Positions 63,552 through 64,000 of a stretch of DNA of 64,000 nucleotides are shown one piece after another. Each line of letters begins with the position of its first letter. Within the stretch, counting starts at the first letter, position 1. The notes under the pieces were generated by a model that saw only the letters and a list, made by a program, of their open reading frames with translations, was not told where the DNA came from and ran no database searches. This stretch comes from Bathynomus jamesi (Eukaryota > Arthropoda > Malacostraca > Isopoda > Cirolanidae): NCBI GenBank assembly GCA_023014485.1, contig JAJOZX010009469.1, positions 62,001 to 126,000 on the forward strand, in the 5' to 3' direction. The translations under genes were made by a program, and so were the position numbers.

Positions 63552-64000
63552 TTAAATTTTAAGTGTAGCTAGGAGCCTAGGGTTTCCTTTTAGCATTACT
63601 AATTTTTCGAACGTGTCGGAAAGATTTCCTCTCTTAGGGGCATGAATATGTCCTGCATAGCTGAAGAGACGCTCAACAGGAGCCGAGGAAGGAAGTGGAG
63701 TATTGTACTTGAGGAAGAGCTTCTTAATTGAAGGATAGCCATCAAGTGACTGCAGCTGCAGTGCAGTGCTGTCATCATTGAAGTATTTCAACACTTCCAT
63801 CTCTGATGCTGTGGTGTCTTCTTTCTTGACGTCAGCAGGAGCATGACCATATTCAAAGAAATCGTCGCTACTGCTATGAGCACCATCATCTGTCTTAGCT
63901 GGCTCCTCAGGTGATCTGTCACTGTCACTTTCATTTTTAATTGCTGATAGCAGCATGTTTTGCACCATTTTTCTACATGCCTCATTGTTTGTTCGCTCGC
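63552..64000 (-). pseudogene. hAT exon 4, C-terminal part, cut by window end (unit 6)
   Basis: Carries the acidic linker, the SAPVERLFSYAG dimerisation block and the stop codon. The rest of the gene lies beyond the window. Confidence 0.9.

Larger units (their letters stand above)
61110..64000. repeat. Macrosatellite unit 6, partial
   Basis: The first 2.9 kb of a sixth unit, cut by the window end inside hAT exon 4. It contains the unrecognised left part, MITE-1, the hAT 3' terminus and the C-terminal coding part. The array therefore continues beyond this window. Confidence 0.97.

Overview
The window is eukaryotic, almost certainly from an invertebrate animal. It is AT-rich with long (TA)n and (TG)n microsatellites, has MITEs with hAT-type ends, and holds a BED-finger hAT transposase gene broken by spliceosomal introns. 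Nothing bacterial is visible. I cannot name the species.

The dominant fact is that the whole window is one head-to-tail tandem array of a roughly 12-kb unit. Using the arbitrary phase of base 1, the units are 1-11415, 11416-23568, 23569-35710, 35711-48409 and 48410-61109, plus a partial sixth from 61110 to the end. Coding-like segments are essentially identical between units. The length differences come from an inner satellite and from microsatellites.

Layout of one unit (unit 1 coordinates): 1-1026, unrecognised AT-rich DNA with TG and TA tracts; 1027-1933, a non-autonomous hAT element (MITE-1) inside a TA microsatellite; 2008-7009, a hAT element on the minus strand, with a 3' terminus rich in GTTACT repeats and a four-exon transposase pseudogene whose introns hold a TA tract, a duplicated 130-bp minisatellite and a second MITE with a perfect 8-bp target duplication (MITE-2); 7191-9340, an inner satellite of about 574-bp (short) and 680-bp (long) monomers; 9341-9767, the C-terminal part of an uncharacterised protein gene on the plus strand (family A); 10047-11270, a longer uncharacterised, transposase-like pseudogene on the plus strand (family B).

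None of the three gene-like segments looks functional. The hAT gene has a reading-frame break in exon 1 and another in exon 4, family A has a frameshift, and family B has three in-frame stops. These lesions are present in every complete unit, so inactivation came before amplification. A few extra lesions are private to single units.

The inner satellite has 3, 4, 4, 5 and 5 complete monomers in units 1-5. Units 2/3 share one order of monomer types and units 4/5 share another, which suggests pairwise duplication. The long monomer is an inverted rearrangement of the short one, with two 103-bp inverted arms around a short loop.

The best candidates for something undescribed are the macrosatellite itself, the foldback satellite, and the two adjacent genes (A and B). 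Their C-termini align without gaps, and B carries features resembling the hAT RNase-H-like core.
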